DNA of 64,000 nt from assembly GCA_030770545.1 (NCBI GenBank), contig CM061102.1, forward strand, positions 14,066,501-14,130,500, in the 5' to 3' direction. This document shows positions 58,561 to 64,000 of the stretch, one piece after another. Both the position numbers and the translations under genes were made by a program. Below the pieces are notes generated by a model that did not search any database, was not told where the DNA came from, and saw nothing but the letters and a program-made list of their open reading frames with translations. Within the stretch, counting starts at the first letter, position 1. Each line of letters begins with the position of its first letter. This stretch comes from Macropodus opercularis. Its lineage: Eukaryota > Chordata > Actinopteri > Anabantiformes > Osphronemidae.

Positions 58561-61500
58561 TGCTAACATGGCTGAGTCTCCCTGTGAGTCTTAGCTTCAT
58601 TAACTTCCCATCCTGCTCTGATAAATGAGGCCAGGATGTCTTGCTGGTGCTACTCTATCAGCAAATGTATATTACTGACAAGGTTTCCATATCAAAAACC
58701 ATCAAACCCGCCGTGCGCTGGGCGATGTTTTCAGTCAATTAATCACAGACACTGACACTTCACCATGACTACTACACAGATAAAAATCAAGATGGGGTGT
58801 GAGACATGCTAAACATATGTTTGCCACGTCACTAACTTACACACCTACATATAAATCTGAGTGAGTATGACACCAGATAAGAGGGTGGTTGCAGTTCAAT
58901 CACATTAATTCAAATATGATACATTTTGATATTTCTGCTGCGCTTGACACTGCCAATGAGTTTAAAAGCATATTTGGTAAGAATGTCCATCACCAATATT
59001 TAACAGTTGCATTGCGATGTCCTCCAGTATCATCTTTTTATGTCATATGTGTAAATTTGGCACAATTTGGCATCAGACCATACACTGAGGTGCATCACAG
59101 TCATCCCAATCTCAAATCTCCACTGACCTTCAATGGGTCGTTTCAACTCTGGTTATATCAGTCTATTTTGAAATCTTCTTAACTCACGCGTTGGAAATGC
59201 CTCACAGGGGTCAGCCTTCAGTTGGGTCAAAGTTCAACAGCAGCAGGGGGGGTGCGTATCACTCTCACTTGGACAGCCTTCATGCCTGTAACCCACCTGT
59301 TCAGCCATTTATTTCCTAACACGTTTGAGTCATTTTATTTTTCACATGACTGAAATTGGTCAAACGGAAAAAGGAAGGAAGGATACAGCTTTTAGTGGGC
59401 ACCTATTGCCCTAATAAAAAAAAAAAACATACTGTGGCTCTGCGCTGTACAAGGGTAGTTTTTGATTTCACTTAGAAGTCACCCAATGTGGAAACTGTAT
59501 CTTTGTTACAACATTCCTTCATGTGCCCCAAGTCACAGCCACTTTCCAATTTCAGTAATTTTATCACAGCATAAAATCTCCAGCCTTTGCAAGAATGGTC
59601 TTTCCCACGTCCTCTTTAAGTTTAAAACAACTGAACTTCCACAACTCGGTAAGTTTTAATAACAGTTATGTATGTGCCATCCCTCCAAACTAATTACAGT
59701 CTTACGCCTGTCAGATTCAGTGTATTAATAAAGCTTCCTAAATAATGTCTGGTGGGCATTGAGGACAAGCTCCATTAACAGCTGTTTCTCTTCATGCATA
59801 ATGTATCCCACTGCTGAGCATGGCCACATGAAGCTCAGACGTTTTTAGAAGAAAAAAAAAAAACATCTCATAAATATTAAGACGTCCTTCTTTGAGTTTA
59901 AAGACCAAAATAAATGCTTTCCTAAAGGCCACCTCGCTGCATCGACCAAGTTTAAGGCCTCGAACTGAACTCTACCCCTCAGCCTTAATACAGAAGCGTT
60001 GCCTACACTATTAACACATGCTGGTGATGCAGGGAGAGTGGTGTCATCCACCTAATCAACGTGAAAATGCAAGAAACTCCACCTACACTTTATTACCTAA
60101 TATACAAAGGAACCCTGCAGTGTTGTTCTGAAGGTTTCGTGATGCTTGCTCCTGACAACCTAAGTAAACCAGCATGATACTGACCACACCGACAGGCACT
60201 GGCCTTGATTCTAGCACAAGCCCTTTTTTCATACGGTAATTTTGTAGCTTTAAAGGATTTAGGTCATGACAAGGCAGTTTATTTTCTGTTCAGCATTTTT
60301 AAGTGATAGTAGCACCATAACAGACAAGCATCACATCCTGCGGTAAGGCTTGAAAATCCTACTAAACACAACTAGACATTGTTAAGACAGCTAAAGAACA
60401 AGAATGACTGCTGGTTTTCTCAAGTTATTTCACAACTGTTTGTTCATCTGGGTAGCGTATGATCATCATAAATTATTGCAATAATGTCCAGATGTGGTCA
60501 ATAGGGCACCATCCCATATGAATTTCCACATGTATGCATAACGCCACTAGAGTCAGCCAGGAGGCAGTTAGCTGTCTGAGCACGAACCCAAGACAAAAAT
60601 GTGTGACGCAGCCGTTACAGTTCTCTTTCAAGGCCGTGTTTCTTTGTTTTTGTTTTTTTATCAGCCATCTTATGCTTGTTTACCGGGCAGCCTCTCCAAA
60701 GCCTGCGGTCTTCAGCCACTGGAGACTGGATGTCAGGAAAGTGACCTTCTTAATTCAGTTCACCTTCATAAAATGATTACAAACTCTGCCTACCAAGACA
60801 TTGTGTTTGATTAGAGCCGAGCAGACTTTTTAGACAACTTAACCACTCTACACCTCAAGGTTGAAAAATCTGAAGACGTTTCAAATCAAATGTCTTCTCA
60901 TGGCACTTTAATTCCCCAGTAGTGCTGTAAGATGCAAGATTTTACAGTGTTGGGTTTGTCTGTTTGGGCTGATGTGGAAATATGCTGGTGCAACACGTGA
61001 AAGTCTCATCCGAGCTAATGAAAACACAACAATGAAAATGAATGAAAACATCGAATGCTACATATCATATCTGCTGAGAGAGGCCTCTGGATCGCTGCGT
61101 TTATCAGACGATCTATGACATGTGGTCCTGAACAAGCAAGTAATAAATAAAAGTCTTTGAGAGAGGCCTTTAGTACAAGAGATGATTAATGGTTCTCTCA
61201 ATAGGCTAGACAGAGTACAAAAGAACGAGAGGGAGGGACAATGTGCTTCACTGACCAGACAGTTACATGATAAAGAAGTAAAAATCTCTGACTGCTGGCC
61301 AACCCCTGCTGCCCTTTTGTCACAATGAAATCCACGGCTGCTCAACCAGAACTAGACAGAATACAAACAGAACTTCACAAGGGCTCTCCGATGCGCACTG
61401 AAGAAAACAATACCGTCATTATCTAAAGATCAAGGATCACAGACAATGATAACTGTTGTTAGGGAACCTATTTCTCTGTGCGTATTTCGGTGGATTCGGT

Positions 61501-64000
61501 GGATAGAAAAAAATGTCTCATTCAGAAAAGACTCAGAGGTATGGACAAACGTCCCAGTAAGTATGCAATTTAAATATTAAATGTATTTAGATAATTGACC
61601 AGTACAAGTGACTCCAGTGTTTTTGTTTTTGTTTGTGGAAAGGTTGCCCACTAGAACTAATTCTAACATTTCACTCCCATTAATCTATATACTCTACTAT
61701 AAGATGACATACTTTCTTCACACATTGCTTCCACGCCCTGCTTCCTATTTCTCTTCGAAACGGGAAGGAACCGTATCTGTATATGTTATCTTTACAGTGC
61801 ACACGGCTTTTCCTCTCTCTAATTCTCCTTTCTCCGTGTCTCAGCTCCTTCAGGCTGTTATGCCTGTATTGGCAAGTGCTATTCAAATTTGAAGAATATT
61901 CTCACCTTTGCCTACAGTCTGGCATCTACCACCAGGGTGTGTCTACCACAGTGAGCTTGTTGGGTTAACAGCAAACTGCTATGAATGAGCTAAAACAGAA
62001 AAGCTGGGAAGTCGAGAAAGACTAATCGGCAAATATGCTCAAACACGGTGCAAGTGACTATCTCGAATTCTTTCCCAAAGTGAAGGAACTGTATCTGTAC
62101 ATGCAGACTCATAACTTGATACTGGATTTATTGTTGCATAAAGGTGTGGTCATAGGATTTTCTGTTTCACAAAGCTGGTTCAGCGATAGACTTGTCTGAA
62201 CTGTTAGGGAGATGTCAGCAAATACAGTCAGTCAGTTTTTTTCCCCTGAAGTAATCATGACATGTATGAAATGAATAATAAACGTAATAAAGTGTGTAAT
62301 GAAAGTAATCAGATGTCATCTCTGCTCAGCAATTACTACAAATACAAAAATGTGTCGGTAAAATTAAAGAATATGGAAAGATCTCGTGGTTATACCAATA
62401 AAGTAGTGACAGACATCTTGTTATAACACGATATGTGAATGTGACCTTAATGTGCTCTGACAACATGACATCCCAACCTAATTAGTAGAATGGAGAAGGG
62501 GGAGTGTGGGTGTGTGGAAAGTGGGTGCCCAGTTAAGTGTGAACCACTAGACAACACTGCTCCAAGGTTTTGCCTCACTGGGCCTTTGGTGTCTGACGCC
62601 TTGGGCTGCAGAGCATCCAGGAGCAAGACCTGGAAAAATAAGTAAACCAGGCTACAGCGTGAACAAAAACAAGAAGAGCTAAAGGCAGACGCGGGGATGG
62701 ATGACATAACAGGGACACCAAATAAAATAATGAGACTGAACCCGTCTACTCCTCCTAACCTCTCCCTCCCGTCTGCTCAATTTGGTCCACAGCTCATTCG
62801 TCTAGAAAGACACATTTATCTGATGGTAAAAGAAGTAGAAGAGCTTCATTCACGTGCACTCTGAACTATGTCCGGAATTTCACTGACATTGCAATGTAAA
62901 TTCACACATGTAGCCCTCAAACTGACATTACTGGTTTCGGCGTGTTTGCATCCTGGTCCATCCCTTCAACGTGATATGATTAAAAAACCATCAACACACC
63001 CTCGCACTCACTGGGGCGAATACTCAACATAGCAACGTCAATAGGGCTGGAAAGCTTGCTGGAGCAGGTCCACGTCATGTTCGTGCAGGAAATCTTGGGG
63101 ATGGCCTTTCACAAGTGCACCGCACCCATTTAATGTCCTGAAGTTCAAGACTCCAGTGCGTGTGTGAACGGGGCTTTAGTCCCTCAAACTAATTTCCAGA
63201 TCTTCACCTAAAAGGCTTTCACATAACGTATCCCAGGAAATAAATGCTGTGGTCTGGTGTCATTTGTATGTTGTGGATTTGTATTATTAATTAAAGATGA
63301 CACCCCCCAAAATGTTCATGCTATAAGAATAAACACAGAAAGGGGTTGCAACAAATGAATGTGCAATTTTAACTATCACGTCTCTTCTCTAACGTCTCAT
63401 CACACGATAGATATGACCACTGCCCAGAGTGTGTTTGCAATACCTGAATGTCACAGTAAAACTAGTTTGTTAGATTTATAATGCTAAACAGGTATGTGGG
63501 GAAAATTGAGTAAGCCCAAAATGTAAATGTAAAATGTATGTAAAAGTAAATGTACTATAGACATCTTCTACATTGTCTGCATTAAACATGATAGCGCTAA
63601 CGGCTCAAAGGCATCAGAGCAAGAGTAGGGTGACGTGTGCCAAAGATCGCAAAGTGGAACAGCACTGATGCTATCACCACCCGGTCTTTGACACAGGAAC
63701 ACCTCACCAAATACCATCCAATGACCTAATGTTTGTCCGTCCATCCATCCTTTCTTCTTTTTACATATGTATGATGCTGTATCTCTAGAAAATAATCTGT
63801 ATACAAGCCAGTGTTATACAGAAAGACTTGTAGGTATTTTATTTATGTCCTTCACCATCACTAGCTTTTGTTTTTGTTACAGGTAAACAACGATCTTTTG
63901 GCTCTGGTATTTAAGCAACTATCTTGAGGAACAATCTATTTCTTCTTTACTGCAGGGTTTAGAGTAAGCACTGAAACAAACATATTTGCGGAGCTCAACT

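Larger units (their letters stand above)
52958..64000. other. upstream region of arhgap32 without recognised genes
   Basis: About 11 kb, AT-rich. Contains (CA)14 at 53329-53356, an (AT)n tract (54206-54252), a (CT)8 tract (55512-55528) and a CpG-rich block (58370-58560). Probably an intron in the 5' UTR or 5' flank of arhgap32; no first exon could be placed. Confidence 0.5.

Noticed and set aside
60500..62700. Possible exons of another gene at the right end
   Set aside because: Frames are short, unsupported by splice sites or motifs, and rich in stops when extended; nothing could be supported.

Overview
The window is nuclear DNA of a ray-finned fish, most likely a teleost. Genes are split by GT-AG introns, the background is AT-rich with many (CA)n, (TA)n and (GGAT)n microsatellites, Tc1-type transposon remnants occur between and inside genes, and the proteins are vertebrate families at compact fish scale. 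Nothing prokaryotic (operon, CRISPR, IS element) is present.

Layout. (1) 560-1511, plus strand: last two coding exons of an Otx-family homeobox gene of the Crx/Otx5 class; the 5' exon(s) lie left of the window. (2) 2030-5180: gene-free spacer with a cluster of K50 homeodomain (TAATCC) sites and two CTCF-like motifs. (3) 5831-7720, minus: complete histone H3.3 gene with three coding exons (136 aa) and a probable non-coding first exon at a CpG-rich promoter; it converges on crx. (4) 7760-10060: spacer with a Tc1 remnant. (5) 11449-52945, minus: a complete Rho GTPase-activating protein gene, arhgap32. I rebuilt 23 coding exons whose splice phases all agree; they give 5,817 nt of coding sequence including the stop, 1,938 aa, with an N-terminal leader, PX, SH3 and RhoGAP domains and a long disordered Pro/Gln/Tyr-rich tail. 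(6) 52958-64000: about 11 kb with no recognisable coding sequence, probably the 5' untranslated or first-intron region of arhgap32.

The three genes do not form a pathway: Crx/Otx5 is a photoreceptor/pineal transcription factor, H3.3 a ubiquitous replacement histone, and Arhgap32 a mainly neuronal cytoskeletal regulator. The main interest is in gene structure and control: a candidate crx autoregulatory cluster beside candidate insulators; an internal CpG-rich promoter with a non-coding exon that would yield a RhoGAP-only short Arhgap32; a 39-nt in-frame microexon; an SH3 exon close to a Tc1-type MITE; and a long CA repeat next to a weak splice donor of a PX exon. I saw no clearly new multi-gene system.
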